From Agreia bicolorata (lineage in GTDB: Bacteria > Actinomycetota > Actinomycetes > Actinomycetales > Microbacteriaceae): DNA of 64,000 nucleotides. Shown in pieces: positions 1 to 7,948 of the stretch. How positions within the stretch are numbered: position 1 is the stretch's first letter; each line of letters opens with the position of its first letter. The notes beneath the pieces are model-generated. The model was not told the DNA's origin and did not search any database. It saw only the letters and a program-made list of their open reading frames with translations. Made by a program: the position numbers and the translations under genes. The DNA is taken from positions 1-64,000 of the forward strand of contig NZ_JYFC01000003.1 of the NCBI RefSeq assembly GCF_000938265.1, in the 5' to 3' direction.

Positions 1-26
1 ATCGAGATGGACGTAAAGTGTGGTCA

Positions 27-72
27 GGAGGGTGTTGAGGTCTGTTTTCACACACTGGGCTTAACACCCTCC
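27..72. terminator. inverted repeat, possible terminator at window edge
   Basis: GGAGGGTGTT (27-36) is exactly complementary to AACACCCTCC (63-72), giving a 10-bp stem with a 26-nt loop. It lies downstream of the minus-strand ligase gene, whose stop is at 123, and upstream of whatever lies outside the window. It could be a shared terminator. There is no clear T-run, so the role is inference. Confidence 0.35.
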
Positions 73-122
73 GCCTGCGATTAACAGCATCCACGCCGCC
101 CGAACCAATCGGACTCACTCAT

Positions 123-1172
123 CTAGGGAACTCGTGCGATCCACTCGGGCGTGCTGAACTTGGTGCGCACCAGCTCTTCGGCCTTGGCGTACTCGTCGTC
201 GGTGATGTCGCCGGGCGTTGCCCCGTAGAGTCCCGTGAAGGTCGCGATCATCTTGTCGATGATCTCGGCTCGCGAGAGACCGGTCTGGCTGCGCAGGGGG
301 TCGACGCGCTTGGCCGCCGACTTCGTTCCCTTGTCGCTCATCTTCTCGCGGCCGATGCGCAGCACCTCAACCATCTTCTCGCCATCCATGTCGTAGCTCA
401 TGGTGACGTGGTGCACAACGGCGCCGTTGCCGAGACGCTTCTGCGCGGCCCCGCCGATCTTGCCCGTGGGGCTCGTGATGTCGTTGAGCGGCGCGTAATG
501 TGCGTCGATGCCGAGGGACTTGAGGGCGATGATGACCCACTCGTCGAGGAAGGCATACGAGTCGGCGAACGTCATACCCGAGACAAGGGCCGCGGGAACG
601 TAGATGGAGTAGGTGATCACCGAGCCGGCCTCCATAAACATGGCGCCGCCTCCCGAAATACGGCGCACGACGTCGAAGCCGTACTTCTCGGCGTTCTCGA
701 GGTCTACCTCGTTCTTCAGCGACTGGAAGCTGCCGATCACGACCGCCGGCGACTCCCACTCCCAGATGCGCATGGTGGGCTGGCGCCGACCCTCGCCCAC
801 CTCGATCGCGAGCACTTCGTCGAGAGCCATCTGCTCGACCGGCGGGACGGCCTTCGAGTGGATGACCTGCCAGTCGTAGTCGCGCCATCCGGTGGCCTTG
901 GCAAGAGAGCGCCGCACGGCGACCGCCACGGCCTCGGGCGAGAAGCCGAGAAGCTGCGCCCCTTCGGGAAGCGCTGCCTTGACGGCTGCGGCGATGGTGG
1001 TCGCGTCGGATTCGACGGGCAGGCCCTCGATGGCCGCGTTGATCAGGGGAAGAGCATCGTCGGGTTCGAGAAAGAAGTCACCCGCCAGGCGGAAATTCGC
1101 GATGCGACCATCGACCTGGTCGAGGTCGACGACCACGAGTTTGCCGCCGGGAACCTTGTACTCACCATGCAT
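123..1172 (-). CDS. lipoate-protein ligase A family protein
   Basis: This 349-residue protein belongs to the BPL/LplA/LipB cofactor-transferase fold, which moves lipoate or octanoate onto the lysine of lipoyl domains in 2-oxoacid dehydrogenases and GcvH. The visible signature is VVRRISGGGAMF, matching the family RRxSGGGxV/A lipoyl-binding motif, followed by the TGKIGGAAQKR segment carrying the conserved lysine. About 100 residues precede the catalytic domain, which begins near WRDYDWQVIHS; lipoate ligases often carry an extra domain, although usually at the C-terminus, so this arrangement is slightly unusual. ATG start just inside an 82-bp gap from the next gene. Cytoplasmic. Substrate (lipoate, octanoate or another acyl group) cannot be decided from sequence. 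Confidence 0.85.
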   Translation of the reverse strand: MHGEYKVPGGKLVVVDLDQVDGRIANFRLAGDFFLEPDDALPLINAAIEGLPVESDATTIAAAVKAALPEGAQLLGFSPEAVAVAVRRSLAKATGWRDYDWQVIHSKAVPPVEQMALDEVLAIEVGEGRRQPTMRIWEWESPAVVIGSFQSLKNEVDLENAEKYGFDVVRRISGGGAMFMEAGSVITYSIYVPAALVSGMTFADSYAFLDEWVIIALKSLGIDAHYAPLNDITSPTGKIGGAAQKRLGNGAVVHHVTMSYDMDGEKMVEVLRIGREKMSDKGTKSAAKRVDPLRSQTGLSRAEIIDKMIATFTGLYGATPGDITDDEYAKAEELVRTKFSTPEWIARVP

Positions 1173-1197
1173 GCAGCCAGCCTACGCCGCTGCAATT

Positions 1198-1252
1198 CAG
1201 GAAAAATGCGCCTAAACGGCCCTTCTCGCGCGCGGCGACCCCGTTTTTCCTG
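1198..1252 (-). terminator. AT-rich inverted repeat after hydrolase gene
   Basis: CAGGAAAAA (1244-1252 read on the minus strand) pairs with TTTTTCCTG (1198-1206), so the minus-strand transcript forms a 9-bp stem that ends in a U-run. The repeat begins three bases after the stop codon of the hydrolase at 1255. This fits a terminator that also insulates the downstream lipoate ligase gene. The 37-nt loop is long, so confidence is moderate. Confidence 0.45.
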
Positions 1253-1254
1253 AG

Positions 1255-2103
1255 TTAGAGCGCGATGTGGTGCTCGAGCCAGTCGACGAGGCGGTCGAAC
1301 ACCTCTGCGCGGTTCGTTTCGTTGAAGATCTCGTGCCGGGCACCGGGGAACACCACCACCTCCACGTCGTCGAGCTTCGAGCGCCGCCGATACGCGCGCG
1401 CCAGCCGCCGCATGCTCGCGGGCCCACCGAGAATATCGTCGGAGCCGCCCATGATCAGCACGGGCAGATCGTGCCGGATGTGGCGCCCCGGCACGCCGAA
1501 GAGCCGCAGCCCGTCGCGCAAGCCGAACTCCTTCAACGCCTTCGCCTCGAACATCAGCTCGTCGGTCGCGGCACGCTTCTGTCCCTCGACGTCGCGGGTC
1601 AGCCACTCGAATCCGGTGCCCCGCCCACGACCGGGGCGGTGACGCCGCGTCAGGTCGCCGCCATCCATCGACCCCGGCATCCGGTATGCCGTGCCGGTGA
1701 ACACCACCCCGTCGAACGCCGTCGAGCGAGTGTTGATGACCCGCTGCAGAATGAGTGAGCCGAGGCTGTGGCCGATGGCGAAGAGCGGAACGTCAGGCAC
1801 CTCGTCGCGCAGCAGACGGGTGAAGCGCACGATGTCGTCACCGGCCGCGCGCAGCCCGCCCACGCCCATGCGGTGCTCGCCGGGTCGGGGGGTTCCGCCG
1901 GGCAGTAGCGCGGTCTGGCCGTGGCCACGCTGGTCGTGTGCGTACACCGAGTAGTCGGATGCGTTCAGCCGACCCGCGAGTTCGGCATACCTCCCCGAGT
2001 GGTCGCCGAGGCCGTGCACGATCTGCACAACACCACGAGGGCGGTCGACCGGCCAGGCGGAGTAGCTGATGGCGACGCCGTGGTCGCTGAGAAACTGGGG
2101 CAC
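1255..2103 (-). CDS. alpha/beta hydrolase, monoacylglycerol lipase/lysophospholipase type
   Basis: This is a 282-residue Hydrolase_4 (COG2267-like) protein. It shows the oxyanion-side HGLGDHSGRY segment, the nucleophile elbow GHSLGS, the acid-loop region LIMGGSDDILG and the C-terminal histidine in FPGARHEIFNE. No signal peptide, so it probably acts in the cytoplasm on acyl-glycerol or ester substrates. I start it at a GTG (2101-2103), which puts the fold's usual first strand (VAISYSAWPV) directly after the start; the open frame continues upstream but across a palindromic repeat with no family similarity. It follows the transglutaminase gene by 89 bp on the same strand and may be the last gene of that operon. 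The GTG start has no strong ribosome binding site, so the exact start is uncertain. Confidence 0.75.
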   Translation of the reverse strand: MPQFLSDHGVAISYSAWPVDRPRGVVQIVHGLGDHSGRYAELAGRLNASDYSVYAHDQRGHGQTALLPGGTPRPGEHRMGVGGLRAAGDDIVRFTRLLRDEVPDVPLFAIGHSLGSLILQRVINTRSTAFDGVVFTGTAYRMPGSMDGGDLTRRHRPGRGRGTGFEWLTRDVEGQKRAATDELMFEAKALKEFGLRDGLRLFGVPGRHIRHDLPVLIMGGSDDILGGPASMRRLARAYRRRSKLDDVEVVVFPGARHEIFNETNRAEVFDRLVDWLEHHIAL

Positions 2104-2122
2104 CCGTTCATTGTGTCGCCGT

Positions 2123-2168
2123 TCCCTGAGCTTGTCGAAGGGAATCGGCCCTTCGACAAGCTCAGGGA
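2123..2168. repeat. 20-bp-arm palindrome (CCCTGAGCTTGTCGAAGGG type)
   Basis: TCCCTGAGCTTGTCGAAGGG (2123-2142) is a perfect inverted match to 2149-2168, with a 6-base loop AATCGG. It lies in the gap between the transglutaminase and hydrolase genes and is followed by a related unit, ACAGACTCAGGGAACGACAG (2171-2190). That same 20-mer recurs at 57509-57528. Palindromes of this TTCGACA..CTCAGGGA type are known from the intergenic gaps of many high-GC bacterial genomes. Here it may end or attenuate the upstream operon transcript. Confidence 0.8.
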
Positions 2169-2192
2169 CGACAGACTCAGGGAACGACAGGC

Positions 2193-3038
2193 TCAGCTCT
2201 CGCGAGTGATCTCCACCGTGACGAAGAGGCTCGAGCCGAAGGGACCGGCGTACACACCGCGCAGCGGAGCCACGTCGTTGTAGTCGCGACCGCGTCCGAC
2301 CGTCACGTGGCGGTCTCCGATGTCGATGGAGTTCGTGGGGTCGAAGCCCCGCCAGTCTCCGCAGTACCACTCGACCCACGCGTGCGATTCGCCCGCGACG
2401 GTCTCGCCGATCTCGGCGTTCGGCTTGGGATGCAGGTAGCCCGACACATAGCGCGCGGGGATTCCCACGGAGCGGAGAGCGCCGAGGGCGATGTGCGCGA
2501 TGTCCTGGCAGACGCCGCGCTTGTCGGCCCAGGAGTCCTTGGCCGTGGAGTGCACGTGCGTGACGCCCTGCACGTACTGCATCTGGTCGCCGATCACCGA
2601 GCAGATCTCGAGGGCGGCCTCGCACGGGCTCTCGTAGCGCGACGCGATCTCGGCAGCAAGCTCGACGATGTCGTCGGCCGGGTCGGTGAGCCGTGTCTGC
2701 TTGGAGTGCTCGACGAAAGACGTGGCCTTCGCCGAGGCATCGGCAAGCGCCTCCCACCCGACGGTGTGCGGCTGGTGCGCGCGCGGGCGCACCTCGACAA
2801 GGCTGTTCGCGGTGAGCGACAGCTCTTTGTGCGGGGTCAGTACCTCGAAGCTCGACACTCGGGTGCCCCAGTAGTCGAGGTAGTTGTGGTTGCTCGAGAC
2901 GGGAGCGATCTCGAGGTTCGAGAAGAGCACGAACTGGTCGCCCGACGAGACGGGCAGCATGCGCGCTTCGTTGTACGACGCGGCGACCTCGCCCTCGTAG
3001 CGATATCCGGTGACGTGCCGGATGCGAAGCCGGTTCAT
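2193..3038 (-). CDS. transglutaminase-like protease/transferase (COG1305)
   Basis: This 281-residue protein has an N-terminal bacterial transglutaminase domain (LRIRHVTGYRYEGEVAASYNEARM) and a C-terminal transglutaminase-like core. The catalytic triad is visible: Cys in RGVCQDIAHI, His in GESHAWVEWYC and Asp in WRGFDPTNS. Such proteins are cysteine proteases or acyl transferases. In this gene context (alpha-E plus circularly permuted ATP-grasp), published family analysis by Iyer and colleagues predicts a role in making or trimming an uncharacterised peptide or amide-linked product. The ATG at 3036-3038 overlaps the alpha-E stop by 4 bp (ATGA), so translation is probably coupled. No signal peptide. 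Confidence 0.9.
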   Translation of the reverse strand: MNRLRIRHVTGYRYEGEVAASYNEARMLPVSSGDQFVLFSNLEIAPVSSNHNYLDYWGTRVSSFEVLTPHKELSLTANSLVEVRPRAHQPHTVGWEALADASAKATSFVEHSKQTRLTDPADDIVELAAEIASRYESPCEAALEICSVIGDQMQYVQGVTHVHSTAKDSWADKRGVCQDIAHIALGALRSVGIPARYVSGYLHPKPNAEIGETVAGESHAWVEWYCGDWRGFDPTNSIDIGDRHVTVGRGRDYNDVAPLRGVYAGPFGSSLFVTVEITRES

Positions 3039-3967
3039 GTGTTCTCTCCCGTCCAGGAAGGAGCCGCGTTGGTGGGGAAGTAGCGCGTGCGAATGGCCTC
3101 TGACGCGGTCGACGTCGCATCCTGCACGCTGTCCATGTGCTTGGGCAGCTCGTGAAGGATGTCCATGATCGGTCGGTATTCGAGCTGGCTGCGGATCTGG
3201 CCGAGCAGTCGCTGAGCGTTGTCGGTCACGCCGACGCGATCGTTGCGGGGTTCGATTGCCCGAAGCGACTCCTCTGCCCGCGAGACCGAGAAGATGATCG
3301 AGCGCGGAAACAGTCGATCGAGCAGCAGAAACTCGGCCGCGTTGCGCGCCGACGGCACGCCGCGATAGGTGCGCAGATAAGTTTCGTAGGCGCCGCACGA
3401 TCGCAGAATGGTCGTCCAGCTGGGGCCGGATGCCTCGGTGAGGCTTCTCGTCGCCAGCAGGCGGGCCGTCATGTCGGCTTGCTCGAGCGAGCGCCCGAGG
3501 TTGAAGAAGTGCCAGGCCTCGTCGCGGCTGGTGCCGGACTCGACGATGCCCACCGCGAGCGCGGCCCGCTCGCGCACCCAGCCGAAGAATTCGTGGGTCT
3601 TCTCAGCCGCGACCTTGCGCGGCATCTTGGCGCGGGTCGTGTTGAGGCACTCCCACAGCTCGGTCGACACGATCTCGCGCGCCCGCCTCGCGTTCTCGCG
3701 GGCCGCTCCGAGCGAATAGGCGATGGATGCGGGATGCGTGCGGTCTACCGCGAGTGTCGCAAGCACGTCCTGCCGCGTCAGTTCGCGCTCGGGGCCGGGG
3801 ACCTCGCTGCCCATGAGCGCGAGGAGCGAGCGGCAGGCGAGGTCTTCTTCGATCCACGGGTCTTCGAGCAGCAGCTGCAGGTGCACGTCGAGGATGCGGG
3901 CGGTTCCGTCGCTTCGCTCGATGTAGCGACCGATCCAGAAGAGGCTCTCGGCGATGCGGCTCAGCAT
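3035..3967 (-). CDS. alpha-E domain protein (DUF403, COG2307)
   Basis: This 310-residue, almost entirely helical protein begins MLSRIAESLFWIGRYIERSDG, the hallmark of the alpha-E family, and keeps the conserved charged residues in RSLEQADMTARLL. The biochemical role is unknown. The family nearly always occurs with a circularly permuted ATP-grasp and a transglutaminase, as here, and is thought to form part of the same peptide-bond-forming system. The start at 3965-3967 lies inside the last codons of the ATP-grasp gene (7-bp overlap), and its end overlaps the transglutaminase start by 4 bp, so the three genes form one translationally coupled operon. Confidence 0.9.
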   Translation of the reverse strand: MLSRIAESLFWIGRYIERSDGTARILDVHLQLLLEDPWIEEDLACRSLLALMGSEVPGPERELTRQDVLATLAVDRTHPASIAYSLGAARENARRAREIVSTELWECLNTTRAKMPRKVAAEKTHEFFGWVRERAALAVGIVESGTSRDEAWHFFNLGRSLEQADMTARLLATRSLTEASGPSWTTILRSCGAYETYLRTYRGVPSARNAAEFLLLDRLFPRSIIFSVSRAEESLRAIEPRNDRVGVTDNAQRLLGQIRSQLEYRPIMDILHELPKHMDSVQDATSTASEAIRTRYFPTNAAPSWTGENT

Positions 3968-5685
3968 TCGTCTGCTCCCTCTGCTGCGTTCCGCTCGTCG
4001 AGCCTGTCGAGGCGCGGCATCGGCAGCGGTGGATGTCCCGGACTCCAGCGGGCCTGCTGCTGTTGTTGTTGCTGGTCGTTCTGCGGCTTGTCCTGCGGCG
4101 AGTGGTCGACGGCGTGCTTGCCCACGATCGGAATCGACTGCGTGTTCGCCGCCTGGTCGGCCACCAGACCCTGGATGTTGCGGGCCGAGGACTCGTGGAA
4201 GAAGTCGGGTTCGAGCCCGATGACCCAGGTGTCCTTCGATCCACCGCCCTGGCTCGAGTTCACGACGAGCTCGCCCTCGGGCAGCGCCACGCGAGTGAGC
4301 CCACCGGGCAGAACCCAGATGTCGCTGCCGTCGTTGACGGCGAACGGACGCAGATCCGCGTGACGCGGCCGCATCCCATCTTCGACCAGCGTGGGGATCG
4401 TCGACAGCTGAACGACGGGCTGCGCGATCCATCCGCGCGGATCTTTGAGCAGCCGTTTGCGCAGCGTCTCGAGTTCGGTTTTGGATGCCGCGGGACCGAC
4501 CACGAGGCCCTTGCCGCCCGAGCCGTCAACCGGCTTCACGACGAGCTCATCGAGGCGGTCGAGCACCTCTTCGAGCGAGGCCGGGTCTTCGAGGCGCCAC
4601 GTGTCGACGTTCGGGATGATCGCCGTCTCGCCGAGGTAGTACTTTATGAGGTCGGGCAGGTACGTGTAGACGAGCTTGTCGTCGGCGACCCCGTTGCCGA
4701 CCGCGTTGGCGATCGTCACGTTTCCGAGCCTGGCCGCCATCATGATGCCGGGCGAACCCAGCTGGCTGTCGGCACGGAACTGCAGCGGGTCGAGGTATTC
4801 GTCGTCGACCCGGCGATAGATCACGTCGACGCGCATCGGACCGGCCGTGGTGCGCATCCAGACCCTGCCGCCAGAGCAGAACAGGTCGCGGCCCTCGACG
4901 AGCTCGACGCCCATAAGACGGGCCAGCAGGGTGTGCTCGAAGTAGGCCGAGTTGTAGACGCCGGGGGTGAGCACGACCACGTTGGGGTCGTCGACGCCGG
5001 CCGGCGCCGATGCACGCAGAGCCTGGAGGAGCTTGTTCGGATAGTCGCCGACCGGGCGAACGCGCATGCTCACGAACAGTTCGGGCAGCGTCTGCGCCAT
5101 GACCCGGCGATTGGAGATGACGTAGCTGACGCCCGACGGAACACGAACGTTGTCTTCGAGCACCCGCCAGGCGCCCTTCTCATCGCGAATCAGGTCGATG
5201 CCCGAGACCTGGATGCGCACGTTGTTGGCCGAGACGATGCCCGCGGCCTGGCGGTGGAAGTGACTCGACGAGCTGATGAGCGCTGCGGGAATGACGCCGT
5301 CGCGCACCGCGTGCTGGGGGCCGTAGATGTCGGCGAGAAAGGCCTCGAGCGCGCGCACTCGCTGCTTGATTCCGGCCTCGACGTTGAGCCATTCCTTCTG
5401 CTCGATCACCCGCGGAACGGCGTCGAGGGGAAAGGGCCGCTCTTCGCCGGCGAAGTCGAAGGTGACGCCCTGAGCGAGATACGAACTGGCTAGCGCATCG
5501 GTGCGCCCGCGCAGTTCCTCTTGTGTCATGCGGGCCAGCGCCTGGTACACGTCTTTGTAAGCGGCACGGGCCTCGACGGGTGCCAAGGAACTCGGTTCGG
5601 GGAACATTTCGTCCCATGCGCTCGCGGACCCACGCGACGAACGAGGGTTGAGTGTGGCGCCGTAACCGGCGAACAGGTCGACCAT
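3961..5685 (-). CDS. circularly permuted ATP-grasp amidoligase (DUF404/DUF407, COG2308)
   Basis: The 574-residue protein has the DUF404 region (about residues 60-150) and the circularly permuted ATP-grasp core (about 150-490). Family signatures are visible: GIDLIRDEKGAWRVLEDNVRVPSG, VVKPVDGSGGKGLVVG (nucleotide-binding loop) and LRPFAVNDG. The family is predicted to ligate amino acids or peptides using ATP. The C-terminal 70 or so residues look like a low-complexity extension with a run of seven glutamines (coded around 4053-4073) and then proline-rich sequence, beyond the usual family end. It is first in the operon with alpha-E and transglutaminase. ATG start; a 167-bp gap with a strong hairpin separates it from the upstream YceI gene. 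Confidence 0.9.
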   Translation of the reverse strand: MVDLFAGYGATLNPRSSRGSASAWDEMFPEPSSLAPVEARAAYKDVYQALARMTQEELRGRTDALASSYLAQGVTFDFAGEERPFPLDAVPRVIEQKEWLNVEAGIKQRVRALEAFLADIYGPQHAVRDGVIPAALISSSSHFHRQAAGIVSANNVRIQVSGIDLIRDEKGAWRVLEDNVRVPSGVSYVISNRRVMAQTLPELFVSMRVRPVGDYPNKLLQALRASAPAGVDDPNVVVLTPGVYNSAYFEHTLLARLMGVELVEGRDLFCSGGRVWMRTTAGPMRVDVIYRRVDDEYLDPLQFRADSQLGSPGIMMAARLGNVTIANAVGNGVADDKLVYTYLPDLIKYYLGETAIIPNVDTWRLEDPASLEEVLDRLDELVVKPVDGSGGKGLVVGPAASKTELETLRKRLLKDPRGWIAQPVVQLSTIPTLVEDGMRPRHADLRPFAVNDGSDIWVLPGGLTRVALPEGELVVNSSQGGGSKDTWVIGLEPDFFHESSARNIQGLVADQAANTQSIPIVGKHAVDHSPQDKPQNDQQQQQQQARWSPGHPPLPMPRLDRLDERNAAEGADEC

Positions 5686-5768
5686 GCCCCGAGCCTAGTG
5701 CGGCGGTGTTGCCGGTGTGTTTCGGATGCTGCGAGCTGGCCGAGTGCGCCGGTCGAGCAGACCGGATG

Positions 5769-5832
5769 CGCTGAGGTGCGGAAAGTGGCCGCTTTCGTGC
5801 GCGTTGATGCGGCCATCTTCCGCACCTCAGCG
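5769..5832. terminator. long GC-rich inverted repeat after the YceI gene
   Basis: CGCTGAGGTGCGGAA (5769-5783) is perfectly complementary to 5818-5832, and an inner GGCCGC/GCGGCC pair extends the structure. It lies 20 bp past the YceI stop and upstream of the ATP-grasp operon. It most likely ends the acyltransferase-YceI transcript. There is no T-run, so a second role as an interspersed palindrome is possible. Confidence 0.55.
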
Positions 5833-5852
5833 GACCGAATGGATCGGAGCAG

Positions 5853-6554
5853 CTATGAGGCGTTCGCTCCCTTCTGCAGCGCGAGCGAGAACTCGATCGA
5901 GCCCTTCGGCTCCACCTTGACGAAACCGAGGTCGGGAGCGGTGACGCCGTAGTCGGCGAACGTGATCGGAACGCTGCCGACGAGAAGCGCCCCGTCACCG
6001 CTGAGGGCGAAGGTCACCGGCGCGGTCACCTCTTTGGTGACGCCATTGATGCTCAGGCTCCCCTTTGTACTCACGGTCTGCGACTTCTTCAGCGACGAGG
6101 TGTCGACCTTCAGCGGCTCCGCGATCGTGAAGGTCGCCTTCGGAAAGCGGCTCGTGTCGATCGCGGTCGTTCGGAAGTACTCGTCTCTCGCCGCCTCGGT
6201 CGTGGCGATCGATGCCACGTCGACGCTGATCTCAGCGCTCTTCACGGTGTCAGACGTCGTGGTGATCGCCGCGTCGATCTTCGAGGTGCGCCCCGTGACG
6301 GTGACGTCGGTTCCGTTCAGAACCTCTTTGACCCGGTACCCGGCATAGGAGCTCGAGCCCGTCTTCCACGATCCGGCCAGTTGATCGCCGGCGAGCGTGC
6401 TCGGCTTCAGCACTCCTAGGTCGTCGGCCGGCGCCGCCGCGGCCGGGCCGACCACGAGGTCTCGGTAGAGGGCGGGACCGGCGATCAGTGCCGTTGCGCC
6501 GAGGGCGACGACAAGGGTTGCGGCGGAGATGACGACGATATTGCGAGTTCTCAT
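5853..6554 (-). CDS. YceI family protein, membrane-anchored or secreted
   Basis: The 233-residue protein has an N-terminal hydrophobic segment (about residues 6-29) after MRTRN, consistent with a signal anchor. The YceI-like lipocalin-fold domain spans about 60-230, with segments such as AGYRVKEVLNG, TSDTVKSAEISVDVASI, DEYFRTTAIDTSRFPKATF and TKGSLSINGVTKEV. YceI proteins bind polyisoprenoid or other amphiphilic molecules in a beta-barrel pocket. It overlaps the upstream acyltransferase by 4 bp (ATGA), so the two are co-translated and may act on the same membrane lipid. A strong inverted repeat follows. Confidence 0.88.
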   Translation of the reverse strand: MRTRNIVVISAATLVVALGATALIAGPALYRDLVVGPAAAAPADDLGVLKPSTLAGDQLAGSWKTGSSSYAGYRVKEVLNGTDVTVTGRTSKIDAAITTTSDTVKSAEISVDVASIATTEAARDEYFRTTAIDTSRFPKATFTIAEPLKVDTSSLKKSQTVSTKGSLSINGVTKEVTAPVTFALSGDGALLVGSVPITFADYGVTAPDLGFVKVEPKGSIEFSLALQKGANAS

Positions 6555-7762
6555 GAGTGGGTCCTTCTATCGGTGGTGGGATCTGTGGTGAGTGAGCTCT
6601 TGCGGGTGACGAGCGCTGCGGTCGTGGAGTGAACGAGGGATTCGAGCGGTCCGCGACGCGCGAAGCGGAACCAGATCAGGGCGAAGGCGACTGCACCGGC
6701 GACGAACGCCAACAGCACCCAGAGTGGCTGGCCGGGCATCGCGTCGAGGCCGGCGACGTTGATTGTCAGCACGTGCAAGACGTAGATCGTCAGCGACATC
6801 GATCCCGCCGCGACGACCGGTCGAGTGAGGCGGGGCAGCCGCTCCGCGACGGCGAGACACACGGCAAGGACTGCCAGCGCGACCCCGATGCCACCGACGA
6901 TCTCGAAGGTCGAGCCGGTGTGCGCATCCGCCCCCAGCAGAATCGACCAGTCGAGCGAGCCCGACGCGTCGGGCGGGCCGGCGACCGGCCGCGGACCGAG
7001 AGGGGTAAGCAGAGCCGAGAATCCGTATGCGACGAAGGCCATGCCTATTCCGATGGCGAGCATCGTCGTGCGTGACAGTCGGGCGATGTCCAACCGGCCG
7101 AGCGCCAGGCCCACGAGAATGAACGGCATCCACGTGACGGCAGGATAGATGCCCGTCACGAGCAGCTGGTCGATGCCCTCACCGGAGATGAGCGTGATGG
7201 GGTCGACGCGGGCGACCACATCCGCCGCGCTCGAACCCCACCACCATGACTGCACAAGCAGAGCGACGACGGGGCCCGCGAGCGCCCAGCAGCCGGCGAT
7301 CACGAGCAGGGTTCGCGCCGTGAGTCGCAGGAACGGGATCGCGAGCAGAAAGAACACGCCGTAGTAGGCGAGGATGACGGCCACCGGAGTGCCCATCGCG
7401 GTGAGGGTAACTCCGATCGCCATGATGAGCAGGCCGCGCACCGCAATGCGCAGCCGGGTGCGCCGGGGGTCGGATGCGCCGGGCGGCGTCGCGCCGCCGC
7501 TCAGCAGAGCGAGCGAGAGCCCGGCGAGGGTGGCGAAGAGAATCGAGGAGTGCCCGGATGCCACGAACATCAGCGCGCCGGTCACGCCTCCGACGTCGGA
7601 AGACGGCCCCACGTGAACCGCGAACATGCCGAACAGCGCCAGCCCTCGTGCGAGGTCGATGCCCCGGATGCGAGGACGAACGCCGTTGGTCTCGGTTGTC
7701 TGCTCGGCAGGCTTCTCGGCGGCCTTCTCGACGGGCGGCGCTGTGACCGTGGCTGTGCTCAT
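6551..7762 (-). CDS. DUF418/DUF1624-type multi-pass membrane acyltransferase-like protein
   Basis: The 403-residue polytopic protein begins with a charged cytoplasmic tail and then RIRGIDLARGLALFGMFAVHVG, the start motif shared by COG2311 (YeiB/DUF418) and heparan-alpha-glucosaminide acetyltransferase-like proteins. About ten hydrophobic segments follow, and the C-terminal SMSLTIYVLHVLTI block is typical of DUF418. Function is inferred as a membrane acyltransferase or transporter; the substrate is unknown. The ATG at 7760-7762 has an AGGAG site 6 nt upstream; the frame stays open further 5' but that part resembles no protein. It forms an operon with YceI and is divergent from a response regulator, which may control it. 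Confidence 0.8.
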   Translation of the reverse strand: MSTATVTAPPVEKAAEKPAEQTTETNGVRPRIRGIDLARGLALFGMFAVHVGPSSDVGGVTGALMFVASGHSSILFATLAGLSLALLSGGATPPGASDPRRTRLRIAVRGLLIMAIGVTLTAMGTPVAVILAYYGVFFLLAIPFLRLTARTLLVIAGCWALAGPVVALLVQSWWWGSSAADVVARVDPITLISGEGIDQLLVTGIYPAVTWMPFILVGLALGRLDIARLSRTTMLAIGIGMAFVAYGFSALLTPLGPRPVAGPPDASGSLDWSILLGADAHTGSTFEIVGGIGVALAVLAVCLAVAERLPRLTRPVVAAGSMSLTIYVLHVLTINVAGLDAMPGQPLWVLLAFVAGAVAFALIWFRFARRGPLESLVHSTTAALVTRKSSLTTDPTTDRRTHS

Positions 7763-7948
7763 GAACCACTCCTGTTCTTGGGGGCGATGTCGTGTGGGAG
7801 GGCGATACATCGACTCTCCGGCAGCAGCAGAGTCGGCAGTATCCGCCGGTCGACCGGAGTACCCCCGACACCTGGGGGATATTCGCCCCCGCGAGAACGA
7901 CCGCGCAGTTTCTAGCCCTACGGTGGAGACGAACAGGATGGAGACCCG
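7763..7948. promoter_or_regulatory. divergent promoter region with palindromes
   Basis: This 186-bp gap separates the minus-strand acyltransferase operon from the plus-strand two-component genes. It holds the perfect 12-bp palindrome CCGGTCGACCGG (7846-7857) and a nearby run of C5/G5 inverted blocks (about 7862-7890). A NarL-type regulator usually binds such short inverted repeats, so autoregulation and control of the acyltransferase are plausible. No unambiguous -35/-10 pair is visible. Confidence 0.35.

Noticed and set aside
4033-5493. Long plus-strand open frame opposite the ATP-grasp gene
   Set aside because: Low-complexity, charge-rich translation (Arg/Asp/Val/His) typical of the antisense frame of a high-GC gene; the minus strand encodes a recognised family throughout.
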